Notes: generated from the sequence alone by a model not told the origin. 64,000 nt of DNA from Sciurus carolinensis (GCF_902686445.1 NC_062218.1:14235015-14299014); one strand, 5' to 3'; counted from the first letter of the stretch, positions 1 through 12,139 are shown. Numbers and translations: made by a program.

Positions 1-720
1 CATCATTTTAAACAAAGTGTGACATATGGAAGCAGTTGAACTGCCAGGGGAATTAGGCACGTTCTCCACATAATTTATTATTTCAATGCAACACTAGCTG
101 TTGTTTTGATATTTGGTAGATCGCAGTGTCGGCAAGTAGTAGAAAAATGGCAGCATCACAAATCATTACTGGAAACTGGCGGTCATATTGCTCCAGCTCA
201 TAGTTTCCTTCTCAGACTCGGTAAAATATAGAAATATCAGAATCTCCAACAAAACCTGAGTCATGATTCACGACCTTTCTGAACAGAGTGACCAGCACCT
301 GGGGAGGAGTTCTCTACTTAAGACTCTTGGTAAGAGGAATTCCCAGGGCAAGGAAGGAGGTCACTGGAGAGGAGAGGAAGGGAACTCCTGTCTAGCAGGT
401 CAGGAGTGGCAGGGAGGGAGGACTAGCAAGTTAAAACCAGGGGATACAAATAAAGATTTGCAGATGAAAGAAAGCTTTGAGCCCAGCGTCTCACAAAAGA
501 ATCTGAAAGTGAATACAGCCTCCAAGTCTGGAGGAAGTTGGAGAGAAATGTTTTATGACATCAAATGAAGAAACAAATAAGTGGTCATGGTCACATTAGA
601 AGGAATTGAGGACCAATTTTATAGGTAGAACACTTAAGTATCTGGCCAAGAAGACATTTTAAAATAGAGGTAATTTTAAATGTGATTTCTTCTAGAAATC
701 TCTTTTTAAAAAAATAACAT
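1..720. other. Unassigned non-coding stretch
   Basis: I see no recognisable repeat, RNA gene or exon here. The one open frame on the plus strand (263-568, 101 codons) has low-complexity composition and resembles no family I know. The stretch ends at the first SINE. Confidence 0.4.
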
Positions 721-897
721 TACAGCCTGTAATCCCAGCGACTCAGAAGGCTGAGGCAGGAGGATCCCTAGTGGGAAGCCAGCCTCTGTGATCCAGCAAG
801 ACCCTGTCCCAAACTAAAACTAAAAAAGGGCAGGGGGTGTAGCTCAGTGGTAGAGTGCCCCTGGGTTAAATCCATAATACCACACACACAAAAAAAA
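721..897 (+). mobile_element. Composite B1-ID SINE
   Basis: The left half has the 7SL-derived B1/Alu-like signature (CTGTAATCCCAG, then GGCTGAGGCAGGAGGAT and the 'AGACCCTGTC' end). The right half is ID-like (GGTGTAGCTCAGTGGTAGAG) and ends in a CA/A-rich tail. The 5' end of the B1 half is missing. This two-part structure is one of the reasons I assign the window to a squirrel-type rodent. It is non-autonomous and depends on L1 for mobilisation. Confidence 0.8.
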
Positions 898-1149
898 GCA
901 GAAAAGTACATTATGTTAAAATGTGGGTCAGAATTTCTCTTTTAGCTTTGATTTTAATCTAAAAAATTGGAAACAACTGAATGTTGAAGGAGAGCAACAT
1001 CTTGTGCTCCAGCTCAGCCTAGTAGGCAGCTCTCAAATACGGAGGCGTACATCTATATTTATTGTGATGGAAAGAATCTTATGACCCATGGAAAACTGAG
1101 AGATGGGAACGATCCACCTTGTAAACCGTCGTGTGCTAGTTTTCTTGCT

Positions 1150-1310
1150 CGCCTCATCTCCACCCCTGAAACAAGCCCCTGGGGGTCGATGCTATTATCA
1201 CCCAATTTCTCGTGAGGAAAGTGGTAAGAAGCACGCAGCATAAAGTCGCCAGCCCCGTTAGAAGCAAAGCTGGGTTGTGAACACAGGTTTGTCCAACAGT
1301 AAAACTCATA
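1150..1310 (-). repeat. MIR fossil (degraded)
   Basis: The plus strand reads like the reverse complement of MIR: a CTATTATCACCC-type core followed by a 'GAGGAAA...' stretch and an 'AGCTGGGTTGTGAACACAGG' head. Divergence is high, as expected for this old mammalian SINE. Confidence 0.45.
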
Positions 1311-2959
1311 TCCTATACCCCGTTCACAAAAGCAGTCAGATCACCACCTTAAGGAAGAATTCATTAGATATAGTCCAAGTGAATATTCCATCTACTCTAA
1401 GGTGCACTTTTCTTTACACCCTTGATACATCTGCCATCAAGCCTGTGGGACATCTCCAAACAGCCTGAAGAAAAGGGGCTCAGTTCTTTCAGAGAGGATT
1501 CAGAATTGATCTGCCAGGTTTTTAATCAAGATAAATTAATTCTCTTCTTTAGAATTTTTGGACCTCACGGGAGACCCCCCAAACCTGAATATGGGTACCC
1601 ACTTGTGACACAAATTCTCAAGGGCAAGTCTTCTGTTTTTTTCCTTCCTCTCCCCAGCACTTAGTTAATGAAAGTTTCTTCCTGTTTCTTTCTCTATAGC
1701 CTGTTGGAGTTTGTGTCTCCAATTTATGTGGAGGCAGGGAGCGGTCCTCAGCTTGGCTGTTTTCCTGTCTTTGTGGTATATCTTATAATCACTAACTTTT
1801 CAGGATAGATAATATCAAATACATCAGAATGGTAATAGTCATGATATAGTATAAGTAGTTTTGCTCATTTTACTTATGGTGTTTTCAAATTTTTCTGCAA
1901 AAACATGAATCTATATTTTTTTGAAATAATATCAAGCAATTGAATTATCCAGTATAATTCTGGACTAACCAACTGATGTCACTGGATTATAGAAGCAGGA
2001 AATGTCTCTTTCTTACACCCTGGTCAACAAAATACAGATAAGCAAGAGAAAAGCAAATAAACATATTTATAAATTTTACATGACACAGGAGACATCAGAA
2101 GGAAATGAAGACCAAAGAATGGGTAAAACTATTTGAATACTAGGTTTGATGAGAGGTGGGAAGTTGTGAGACACTCTGGTAAGACTGAAGTAGTGTCAGA
2201 GGTAAAGGGGTGAAGCTGGTCGCTCAGACTTCCCCACATCCCCCCTTCTTCAGAGCTAGGGATGCTCTTTTTCTCTGGGTGTAGGGAGGCACCTTTCACC
2301 TGACAGTCTTATGACTTGCTTCAGGGCAAGGTCTCAGAGTTCTTCCTGCACCTGTCCTGTCTCAGATTCCATCAGCTTAAAACACTCAATATGTTAAGGT
2401 GCCATATTTTAAGGTAGAACATCCTGAACCCCATCAGGAGTACAGACATACTAATAACGAGTCTGTCGTATACCTATGTGTATATACACACATATACTCA
2501 TATATAAAAAGAGTGATTACGTGTTTTGTGCATGAAATATTATAAATCATATACATATACTCATATGATAAATTATATATGTATATAACACATAAAATGT
2601 ACTGATATTTTATATTTTCATATGTAGAGAGAAAGAGAGGAAAAGAAAGATATTTTTAAATATTTCTTGAATGTCATTTCACTAAATAAAAGGTTATCGA
2701 TGTGAAAATTAAGAGAAAGTTCCAGACTTCTCCTGGCGCTGGCTTCTGGTTGTATAAGAAGAAGATACCATCTGATTTCATAACAGGATCCAAGGTCTTC
2801 AGAGTAAGACTGACTGACTTGAGAACTCAGTCACATTGCAGAGTGGCAGAGCAACCTCAGTTCCAGAGTCCCATGTAATCCCACATCTAAAAAAAGATGT
2901 TTCCATAAGCCCTCTATGTTAGGCAAGCTTCTGTAACAGCTCTGTCAACAGAGACCATT
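1311..2959. other. Unassigned non-coding stretch with AT-rich microsatellite-like segment
   Basis: No family was recognised. Around 2470-2640 the sequence becomes alternating TA/CA-rich (repeated ATATAC and CATATA words). The rest is ordinary AT-leaning unique-looking sequence with no supported exon. Confidence 0.4.
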
Positions 2960-3720
2960 GATTTATAGAAAGAAAAGGGGTGTTGTTGTTGTTGTTGTGT
3001 GCGTTTTGTGTGGTTTGGTTCATTGTTCTGGAAGTTCCAGTCCAATATCAAGTGGTCCCATTGTTTTAGGCCTCTGGTGTGAGTGCCTGTTAATGGCAGG
3101 TGGGGTACATGGTGGGGCAAAACTGCCTTTCTTATGAACCAGAAAGCAGAACAGAAACAGAAAGAAGACATTGTGGGGCTGATGTTCACCCTGGAGCTTG
3201 TGGGCCCCAGGGTCTCTGCTGGGGATGTCCGGCCAGTACTGGGCCTCCCAGCAGCTCTATGGCTCCAGATGCCAGATCCCACCAGGACCACTGTGCAGAA
3301 GTTCAGTGTTCCACCTCCTGCCAAGGCCAAGGCCAAGGCCAAGTGCAGCCTGGGTCCATGGGGTAGGCAGGAACCCCCACCCCAGCTTCACTGGGCAGTC
3401 TTCAGGACCAACTGAGGTCTGGCTCCTGACCAGCAGAATGACTCAAGCACTGTCCATTCTATGTTCCCTGTTCTTAGTTCACATTTCTGCAATTTCACGA
3501 AGTTCACTTTGCCCAATTTCAGCAACTACATTTTGAGACAGCTACAGGAGTGAAATCATGGATCTAAAACACCCAACCCAAGGGCAGGCCTCCAGTGATC
3601 TAAGGACCTCCCTCCAGGCCTACCTTTTAAAGGTCCACCACACTTCTTAATAGTGCCACCCTGAATACCAGGCCTTTAGCACATGAGCCTTTAAGGGATA
3701 CGAAGGAGATCCAAACCACA
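2960..3720 (-). mobile_element. MaLR-type LTR, split by an insert
   Basis: Two separated blocks look like halves of one rodent-type MaLR LTR read in reverse. The left block (about 2960-3185) has the 'AGTCCAATATCAAGTGG', 'GGGGCAAAACTGCC' and 'GAACCAGAAAGCAGAA' words. The right block (about 3575-3720) has 'GGCCTACCTTTTAAAGGT', 'AATAGTGCCACCCTG' and 'ATCCAAACCACA'. Between them lies roughly 390 bp of GC-richer DNA that is not LTR-like. The exact subfamily (MT or MLT1-like) is not certain. Confidence 0.55.
3186..3574. other. GC-rich insert within the MaLR LTR
   Basis: This block separates the two halves of the LTR. It contains a short GGCCAA hexamer array (about 3322-3343) and open frames on both strands (110 and 142 codons), neither resembling a known protein. 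It could be a captured unique fragment, a retrocopy fragment, or LTR sequence that I do not recognise. Confidence 0.35.
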
Positions 3721-4429
3721 GAACCAGCATTTTTCAGTTTATTCCTTAAGTTCTGGATCCCAGAAGCTGTAACATTGTACCGCTGAAAAATTCTTAATGT
3801 TTGGCAGATGGTACACAGATGAGCACCAACGATGACCAGGGAAGGTTGCCAGGAAGACTCTGAAGGGGTCCTTGAGACACACATGGAAGGAAGACAATAA
3901 AACACAGGAGACAGAACAGAATCTCTGTGATGTAGTAAAATATTACAAAATATGTATTTGGTCCTTGTCCTAATTCCTAGCACAAAGACGATAGGATCAT
4001 CTTTTGCTATTCATAAGAAGTCCCTTTCAACCATATTGGTGTTTATGCTAATGAGATAATTCTTGGATGGCCCCTATGTAGCTTTAAGATGGGAACTAGT
4101 CAAGTTGCCAGAGACACCAACCATGTGATTAGAGGATTCAGCCCCACCTCCAATCTCCAGGGAAAGGAGAGGGACTGGAGATTGAGTTAATCACCAGTGG
4201 CCAATGAAAATAAAATCACTTGGTGAGAAGAGAACAGAAGAAGTAGACCAATGGTCAAACTCTGTGTCAGCATAAGGAGTTGGGAAAGGGTAATTAGAGA
4301 CAGTGATGTAAAACCAGGACAGAGCAGTACTAGATGCAGGAGGAATTAGAAAACGTGCTCTACAATGTCTAATGACGTGGAAGAAAGCCTAACAATGATG
4401 GTTGATTTTGATCTTTAGAAGTTCATCCA
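3721..4429. other. Unassigned stretch, possibly an old LTR remnant
   Basis: The 4080-4210 part (CATGTGATTAGAGGATTCAG, CCACCTCCAATCTCCAGGG and 'TTAATCACCAGTGGCCAATG') has the feel of an ancient LTR, but I could not name a family. No coding or RNA feature is supported. Confidence 0.3.
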
Positions 4430-4819
4430 TAACTGTCTCAGTTAAGCTGTTATAACAAAAATACCACAGACTGGATGGTTTCAACAACAAACATTTATTT
4501 CTCACAATTCAAGTCTAAGATCAGGGGGCCGGCATGGTCAGGTTCTTGGTGAGGGGCCTGTTCCTGGTTTACTGATGGCCACCTTCTTGCTGCGTCCTCA
4601 CATGCTGGGGAGAGTGAGAGAGAGAGAGCTTAAGTTCCCTGTTCTCTTCTCATGAGGCATTAATGCACAGCAGCATCACTGGTCTCCATGACCTCATTTA
4701 AACCTAGTTAACTAATTACCTCCCTGAGGGCCGCCTCCAAATACCACCACATTAGGGGCTGGAACTTGAAATTGTGAATTTGCAGGGGAGGGAGACACAG
4801 ACACTCAGTCAGAGCAATA
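4430..4819 (-). mobile_element. MLT1-like MaLR LTR
   Basis: Read on the plus strand it follows the reverse complement of an MLT1/MaLR LTR: 'GCTGTTATAACAAAAATACC', 'CATTTATTTCTCACAATTC', 'GATGGCCACCTTCTTGCTG', 'TGCGTCCTCACATG', 'TAACTAATTACCTCC' and a terminal 'ACTCAGTCAGAGCAATAAC'. These are solo LTR fossils of the ERVL-MaLR class with no coding capacity. Subfamily not determined. Confidence 0.7.
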
Positions 4820-5555
4820 ACCTTGGCAAAAATGGTTGGATGGAGTTAGAAGGCACATTGCAATCAGTTGAAGAAAAAATTGGGGTATAGAGGGTGGATT
4901 GGGAGTAGAATGCTGTTTTCATGAAGGCTGGTCTCAAAAAGAAAAGGCGAGAAACAATAGTAACTTGAAAAAAGGGAGTTTTTTTTCCAAAAATATGTGT
5001 TGAATAGGAACCACTTTTTTAAAATCTTATAGGCAAAAGGGAAGAGGGATAAGGGAGAGATTGAAGATGGAGGAAAGAGGAGGTATGTCACAAGGTGTCG
5101 CCGAAGGGATGTGGTACCCAAGCAGAGCGGTTGGCACTTAAAAGGACCCTGGACCACCACTCCTTCTGAGTCACTTCTAATTCTAAAGCCCATCTTCTCT
5201 TTGATAGAAGGTATCCTTAGCTCAGGGATCAATAAACTTTGGCATGCTGGGTTATGGAACACACCAAAGGGAATTAGCCAGAAACACAGAAAAAAAAAAA
5301 AAAATTGGAGCCATTTTATTCCCACTTTTAAAAGAGTGTGAGTGAAGTGAGGCCATTTGGCACAGGTATAAGCCTTTCTCCAAGAGCTCACGCACCCAGG
5401 GGCAGGAATTAAGAAACAGCATGACTGCCTTTCTCCAGGGACAGAAGCTGGCAGATCAGGTGTGAGTAAAGGGCAAGGAGTTGGGGCCTGGTTAGGCAGC
5501 TACTGGAGTAACCATGGAGGTCCAGTGACATGAGGAATAAAACAGTAATCCTTAG
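4820..5555. other. Unassigned non-coding stretch
   Basis: No repeat family recognised. A 175-codon minus-strand frame (4864-5391) crosses an A-rich run at 5290-5303. It has biased F/L/S composition typical of reversed purine-rich DNA, so I do not call it a gene. Confidence 0.4.
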
Positions 5556-5997
5556 TGTAAGAGTCAGCTTTTCATTGCTGTGACAAAATACCTGAGAAGA
5601 ACAACTTAAGGAAAGAAGGATTTATTTTGGCTTCTGGTTTCAGAGGTTTCAATGCATGGTTGTCTGGCTCCATTGCTGTAGGCCTAAATCAAGGCAGAAT
5701 ATCATGGCAGCAAGAATGTGTGGTGGAGGAAATCGCTCACCTCATGGCTGGGAGGTAGAGAGGAAGGGGTCAGGGACAAGATCTAGCCTCCAAGGGCTCA
5801 CCTCCAAAGACTTACTCCCTTCCACTGTGTCCCATTTCCTTAGTTTCCCTCCCTATGAATCCCTATGGACTGTTCCAGTGATGAGGTCAGCGCCACCATG
5901 ATCCAATAGCTTCCCAAAAGCCTCACCTCTGAACGCTGCTGTGTTGGGGACCAAGCACATGCGCCTTTGGGGGACACTTCACACCCAAACATGACAG
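5556..5997 (-). mobile_element. MT-like rodent MaLR LTR
   Basis: The plus strand shows the reverse complement of a rodent MT-family LTR: 'AGTCAGCTTTTCATTGCTG', 'ACAAAATACCTGAGAAGAAC', 'GGCTCCATTGCTGTAGGCC', 'GGCAGAATATCATGGCAG', then 'GGACACTTCACACCCAAAC' and a CATGACA end. It runs from TG to CA as a complete solo LTR should. A perfect 5-bp target duplication was not visible (CTTAG versus GTGTG). Confidence 0.75.
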
Positions 5998-6004
5998 TGT
6001 GTGT

Positions 6005-6165
6005 AAGCCTTACAAGATGCCTACCAGGCAGACATTGCCAACTGCTTTACAGGTGAAGAAACAAAGACCCCCAAATTAAATAATTTCCCCAGGTCATCTG
6101 GGTAAAAGGTGGAGTCAGGATTCTGACCCTCTCCTTTCTGAATCCAACGCTTCCCCACATCCTGA
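6005..6165 (-). repeat. MIR fossil
   Basis: The antisense MIR core is visible: 'TTTACAGGTGAAGAAAC', a 'CCAGGTCATCTGGGTAAAAG' segment, then 'GTGGAGTCAGGATTCTGACC'. This corresponds to the consensus order 'cattttacagatgaggaaac ... caaggtcacacagc ... gggattcgaaccc'. Confidence 0.6.
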
Positions 6166-8460
6166 ACATAGTCGCAAAAACTAAGAAATCACCATGAAGT
6201 GGAAGCAAAGGGTTGCAGGAGACATGAAATTAAGCACCGATTATGTTGATGCCAATGTCACTTTCTGAACAGAGGAACTCTGGTCTGGATGACACCAAGA
6301 AGTTTCAGCAGCTTTAAGTTCTTACTAAATCCTGTTACTCAGGAGGCACCTGGCATCACGTGATATTAGTTGACACCTTAAAAAAATTGAATCTTTCCCC
6401 CAAAATGTAAAACTCTACAGTTGTATAGAATCTACAGCCTGGTGAGGATCAAGCCACTATTTCCTTTTCTGGAAGATTCTTACAATCTCGTCCTTATCCA
6501 GCATAGGTCCTGCTTTGGAGCGCTTTAGAAGAGTATCATGGCTTGCCATTCTTGAGAACTGTTGCATTTAACCACAAGTTGAACTCTGAAAATTCAGAGG
6601 CTATCCTTCCACTCGATAGGATGAAGGACAAACACACGGCCAAGTTGTCGATGGCTTGACTTCCTTCTTCTCCTTCACTCTACATAATGTTTCGCTCTGC
6701 CCCTGCCTGCTGTCAAACTCAGCCTTGGTCTCATTCCACATGAGTGAAACTCTCACAAACTAAACTCTCAAATGGCTAAAGTGTATTTATGGGGCCATAA
6801 TGGGGGATCCAGTTATAACCGTGACATGCTGTGAGTCCTGTATTTAGGCTTAATAGCCAACTCTCTCTCTCTCAAAGACTCTATCCAGAAAAATCGATTT
6901 TGTTGAAGTTGCTTTATATTTGAAATGCAGCAGTTTACCTCTTGCTCCCGGCAGAGTTAACTATTCTCATGCCATTAGATTAGAAGTGGTCATATCATAC
7001 AAAATACAAAAACAGCCCCCACTCTACAATAAATGAACAGTTTAATGCAGCCATGTTCACATAGTCCACGTTGCAAGAAGGTTGACAACCTTATCCAGCT
7101 ATGCCAAAAATTAAAGTACCCGATTAAATAACAGAGTTTTATCACACAAGCTCATAAAGTTTATGATCCACTTTTAAAAACACCTGGTTTGTATATTTTT
7201 ATACAATGAATAAGTTCATTGAAAATTACAATAAAAAATCATCTTCAAAAATACAGCTTCTCCAACTCTCCCATAGCAATCTATGTGTGTGAACAAGCCC
7301 CTTTATTTCTCCGGTTCTAGGTCTTCCATCTGCCTTGACTTTGTGGCCCCAGGAAGAGATGGTCACTCCACTTGTGGAAAAGACCTGTTGTGACTGGCTT
7401 TCCCGATTGTAGGGAGTTCGAGGGATTTGGAGACTGATGGAGGACCTTGAAGAACACGAGGTGGAAGTAGCGCACACAGGTTTAGTTGGGTGCCACTTTG
7501 AAGGGTTTCCAGGCCAGCAAGTCCCTCACAGCAGAGGCTGCCATCAGGGGCATTACCCCGAAGGTGGCGGGCAGCAAGGGGCCTCAGGAAGGGAAATTGG
7601 GGAAGGGGCTTACACATTTAGGTGATGTCAAGCAGCAGCCCTACAGGCGTCTCTGCTGAGGGCAGCAGCAGCTTGGGGGCTTTATAGCCCCAGGTTTTAT
7701 TTGACCTTGATCCCTACGGCTAGAAGATACTAGGAAAGTTTCAAGAGGCAAGTAAAATGGGCAGTTTCTAAATGACGAGAAATCTGCTTATTTGGGATAT
7801 GATTAAAACAATTCGGTGTGTGAAAAATTGAGTGTGCTACTGGCAGGCTTTTGAGCTAACGGGTCCCAGTCATAAATTGAAAATATTATAACTAAAAAAG
7901 TGCATTTAATGCACCTACCCTACTGGATGTCTTAGGTTAACCTAGACTACATAAAACTTGCTGAGAACACTAACCATGGCCACCAGAGGAACAAAATCAA
8001 CTAAACTGAAGCCTACTTTATGAGAGTGTTGAATATCTCATGTAATTCAGTGAATATGGTTCTAAAAGGATGGCTGTATGAGTATAATTTTGCACCCTCA
8101 TAAAGTAAAAAGAAAGTAAGTAAAACCATGATAAGTTGGGGGACCACCTATATGCACAAGTCTCTCAGTGCTAGAAGTGTCTGTAACTATAACAGAAATC
8201 ATAGATATTTTCACAGCTGTTATAATTTCTTCAAATATAATTTATGCTCAGTACAAATTCAAAATTACCATGGTTCGGTAGATCTTGTTATCTAGTTGCT
8301 AATAAAATACACATATTATTACTGTGCATTTAAAATATTATTGGGAGAAACATTCAATATAATTGGTTTCTTTATAAATCTTGTATAGTTTATTATATTT
8401 TAAAATGTTATTTTGAGGAGGTCCATAGATTCTATCCCTTTGCCAAGTGGATCCATGGCA
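6166..8460. other. Unassigned, mostly unique-looking non-coding DNA
   Basis: About 2.3 kb in which I recognise no SINE, LINE, LTR, RNA gene or exon. The open frames at 7226-7625 lie on both strands of the same segment and look accidental. The 7640-7700 area is locally GC-rich. The lack of SINEs suggests older or constrained sequence, but there is no direct evidence of function. Confidence 0.35.
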
Positions 8461-8559
8461 TTAAAAAATATTGAAAACATTAATCATCCCTAAAAGAGGT
8501 TGCATCTTAAACCATGAGGCGTGAGGAAATTGCCTGGGTGGTGTGTGCTGAAGAGCTAA

Positions 8560-8943
8560 GCACCAGGACCCAGCCTGAGGGGACTTCAGTAGTGGAAGAT
8601 GGAGATGAAGAAAACTTGGCAAAGGAGCCTGGGAAACAGGCCAACGAGGTGTCGCAGACACTAAGAGAAGAAAGTGTTTCAAGAAGAGAAAGAAACTGTT
8701 GAATCCCAGCTTGAGATAGACGACTTGAGAAAGGGCCTTCACACTCCGCAGTGCCGATGTCACGGATGGCCTTGGTGGGAGCAGAATGGGAGCTTTCGTA
8801 GGGGAGAAAACCTGGCCGAGGTCCATACAGCTGGAAGAGAAAAACTGGAGACAGCACAGAGACAGAGAACTTCAAGGAGTTTTGCAGTAAAAGGAAGGAA
8901 AGAAAGGGTAATTGCGGAAAGATGAAATGGGGACAAACGTCTC

Positions 8944-8984
<41 letters not shown>

Positions 8985-9960
8985 TCTCTCTCCCCCTCAC
9001 TCTGTCTCCAACAATGAAAAACTAGAAGTGTGCTTGCCTGTGTGCTGGTGGTTACGATCCAGGAGGCTGGGATAGATTTCTGATGTTCTGTGGACGGTTT
9101 TAAGTTGCTGAAGCAATGCCAAGGTAGACAAGGGAGACCAGACGGGAGGGGCAATGCGCAGAAAGCTGCCTCATCGGGGATAAAGGGAGAGAAGGAGGAG
9201 CACCTGGGCACAGACCAGGCGGGGAGGGAGGGTGGTGAGGGAGCTTAGGGCAGTCCTTTTATGATTGCTTAAATTTTTCAAGGAAATGGGAAGCAGAGAT
9301 TTGGAAGTCTGAGAAGAGAGGATGATGATTAAATTGTCCTTTGTAGAAAAGTAGGAGGCGATGGTCCTCAGAATCAGCATGACTGGCAGGCAGCATGCCC
9401 CACCTACCTGACTTGCGTGAATTTACAGGGAGACCAATCCAGGTGGCCGTGTGTTTTCCAGACCTATTCAGGGAGCCAAAGCAATGCCACTAATCAAAAC
9501 AGGGACAAGAGTTGAGAATGTAGGCAAGGGTGTGATCCTGGAGTTTAAGAGACAAAGTGAGGACACATGGAAGTAAGGGACAATGAAGAGAGGGTGGGGC
9601 GTTTGGGGGTTGTGGGTTGCTGGATTGTCAGTCAGGACACCAGAGGAGAGACCTACAAAGGTCGGAGGCAGGAGATGCAGAGGTGGCAATAACTGAGTGA
9701 AAAGGAAGAAGTGAGAGGAGGAAAAAGATCATCAGCAAGTGAAGATCAGGCACATGGAAGGGTGCATAGCAACTGAAAGCCCCCAGAATCAAGAGGGAAT
9801 GGCACTGGCGAGTGTGAGCAAGAACTGAAACTTTCAAGAAATGGGGAAGGTGACAGTTAGTTGAGGTGCTAAGAGGGGCAGAGATCACAGTCCCAGAGGA
9901 CGGTGGCCGCACTGGCCCAGCCTCGGCCCGTGCAATCAGAGCAGGTGGGCAGCGGCACAC
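8560..9960 (+). repeat. Possible ancient mammalian interspersed repeat, purine-rich
   Basis: The plus strand is strongly purine-rich. Phrases such as 'GATGGCCTTGGTGGGAGCAG', 'CTGGAGACAGCACAGAGACA', 'GCAGTAAAAGGAAGG' and 'GAGATTTGGAAGTCTGAGAAG' recall a common, very old mammal-wide repeat whose name I cannot fix. A (TC)n microsatellite interrupts it at 8949-8981. The long minus-strand frame through this block is a by-product of its composition. Confidence 0.3.
8949..8981. repeat. (TC)n microsatellite
   Basis: About 16 uninterrupted TC units followed by imperfect TCTC tracts up to about 9000. Confidence 0.95.
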
Positions 9961-10526
9961 CCAGCCACTTGGTGTGGCCACACAGCAGCCACTGTCCCCT
10001 GCACTGAAAGAATCTGAACCCGGCAGGCTTTCCTGCCCGTGGCAAATCTGCAGAGAGCAGCCTGAAGCCGGTCAACTTCCGACTGCGGAAAGCACTCTCT
10101 GCGGTGGCTTCTACCAAGTTCACAGATGCATTTCCAAGTCCAGGGAGTAAAATGAACAAGCAGCCCATGTGTTACTGGTGAGGGAACAGCATTCTCTTTC
10201 CCCAAACCCCGGAAGCCTTTCCAAACTTCATCTTTAAGTGCTTGATGATGATTGGAGAAAGTGCTATTTTAATTCCTTTCATAGGAAACATTTTCAAAAG
10301 CTCATATAATCATTGTCACATAACCTTTAATTATTCATCTCTTTGTTTCAGTGACAAGCTTTGCCTGGGCAAGCCCATGCCAATGTTCTCTTCCACCGCT
10401 TCTCTCTCCAGACCTGGAACACCCGTCTCTCTTGCCCTGAAACAGCCACACTTCACCAGAATTCATGCTCAATGGAACAAGAGTTCTATTTAAAATCAGG
10501 AAGCGATTGAATTTCACATGGCCAAT
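9961..10526. other. Unassigned stretch with a CpG-dense patch
   Basis: No repeat family recognised. From about 9890 to 10110 CpG dinucleotides are far denser than in the surrounding DNA (roughly 11 in 220 bp). There is no clear promoter element or exon boundary. Confidence 0.35.
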
Positions 10527-10548
10527 AATTCAGCTAATTTTTTAAAAG

Positions 10549-10680
10549 TTTTTTGAAGTTGTAGATGGGCAGCATGCCTTTATTTTATTTGTTTATTTTT
10601 ATGTGGTGCTAGGAATCGAACCCAGTGCCTCACACATGCTAGGCAAGCGCTCTGCCATGGAGTTACAGTCCCAGGCCTAG
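10549..10680 (-). mobile_element. ID-type SINE with target duplication
   Basis: The reverse-complement ID head ('GGTGCTAGGAATCGAACCCA', 'ACATGCTAGGCAAGCG', 'CATGGAGTTACAGTCCCAGG') follows the 'TAGATGGGCAGCATGCCTTT' tail section typical of the sciurid subtype. Similar direct repeats flank it: AATTCAGCTAATTTTTTAAAAG-like at 10527-10548 and AATTCAGCTATTTTTAAAAG at 10681-10700. These are consistent with L1-mediated insertion. Confidence 0.85.
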
Positions 10681-10700
10681 AATTCAGCTATTTTTAAAAG

Positions 10701-12139
10701 GCATTTTTAAGGGGTAAAACGTACAACATGCACAGTTTATTTGGAAATGCCCACCTCTTCTCTCTTCAAGGTTTTTCTCCAGCCTGCTACCTTCAGGTCT
10801 CCTCCTGAGTCGTTTCTTACTTCTCTCAAGGGCTCTAATCCAAAGGTGTGTCACCAAGTATGTCCGGCAACCTGGCAACCCTTCTAATGACTCTCTTACC
10901 CAGAGCTCCTATCACCTTCTGAACTGCTCTACTTAACTTTTCTTTATCGTTACCTGAGACTGTGTCACCTGTGGTCTGGCACGAAGGAGGCACTCTGCAA
11001 GCATGTATTGAACCAAGGAACAGGGGGATGCGTGAATAAAAAATTGGATGTGAGAAAGTTCGGCCTGGAGAGAAAAATTTTTTTAGAAATGTTTTCAGTT
11101 CATAGTAAGAAAGCAATCATTTAAATCACATTTCCTGCAAGCTTCCATTGTTAAAATATAGTAACGTCACAAAAGGGACTATATTAAACCTTTCTATTGA
11201 AAACAGAATCCCACCTAGCTAAGAAAAAGAAAAGAGGTAAATGTCAGTCCAGAGGATAATTTAATTTGAAAGGTAAGTACTCGAAAACCAAGTCTCATAA
11301 TGGAAGTGTTTCATCAAGCACACTGCACACTTGACAAAGTGCTTTCATTAGTGTGATTTATGTAATGGTTGGTTTGAGCATGTCAAGAACACACACATGT
11401 TAAGCATAACAACTAACACAAAAATGTACACAGAACTCTTTCTTGTCTAGCTCTGAGAAATGGGTAAGTCCTACTTGTAGTTAATAATCACAATGATATT
11501 TATGGGAATTATCATGTTAAGTTCTATGAGGTATTCCTTGCCTGAGGATCAATGTACTGTTCTACCCTCCAGGGTATTAAGTGTCTGAATGATTTCCTCC
11601 TTATAGATTCAGAAGAACATGAGATGGCATTTTCGGATAATTTTGGCTGAATTCCAACTCTATTCACAAAGTCATTGATTTGGCTGGGGGAACAAGGGAA
11701 GGGATTGAGGTGGGGTGGGACAAGCCAGGGGAATGAGCAGAGCGCTGTGCCCATTAGTCACGCAGACCTTCAAGTAAAATAGTTACAGCTCTGTTTCAGA
11801 AACTGCACTGTCGCCCTGTTGCTTATTTTTCATTTTCCCATTTTAAAGAAAGAAACTCTGCTAACTTGGTGACCGTCCATAGCAGAGACATTTGCCTGTC
11901 TATTCATTTCTAAATATATGTAATTCACTTGACCCCAAGATTTTGTTCCATTCTTTTATTCCAGATCCCTGGGCATCTCTTACAACTCTTCTGAACTCTT
12001 TTCCTTTCGTTTGGGCAACCTAAAAGGTAAATTCAATGAAAGTCAGAAGGAAAAAAAAATCTACATCTGTTCAAGACATCGTGTCCAACCAACAACTGGC
12101 ATTAAACCATTTTCACTCTTTCATAAAAATGTCTGTCTC
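10701..12139. other. Unassigned non-coding stretch, SINE-poor
   Basis: No transposon was recognised. The 11080-11420 part is AT-rich and free of repeats. It carries a CRE-like TAACGTCAC word near 11161 and several ATTA/TAAT words, so it may be a non-coding conserved element. No exon is supported. Confidence 0.35.

Noticed and set aside
4864..5391. 175-codon minus-strand frame
   Set aside because: Low-complexity Phe/Leu/Ser composition from reversed purine-rich DNA; another frame overlaps on the plus strand; no homology recognised.
8507..9211. Longest open frame (234 codons, minus strand)
   Set aside because: It crosses a (TC)n microsatellite that gives an Arg-Glu string, and lies in a purine-rich old block with overlapping frames on the other strand. 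No known domain.
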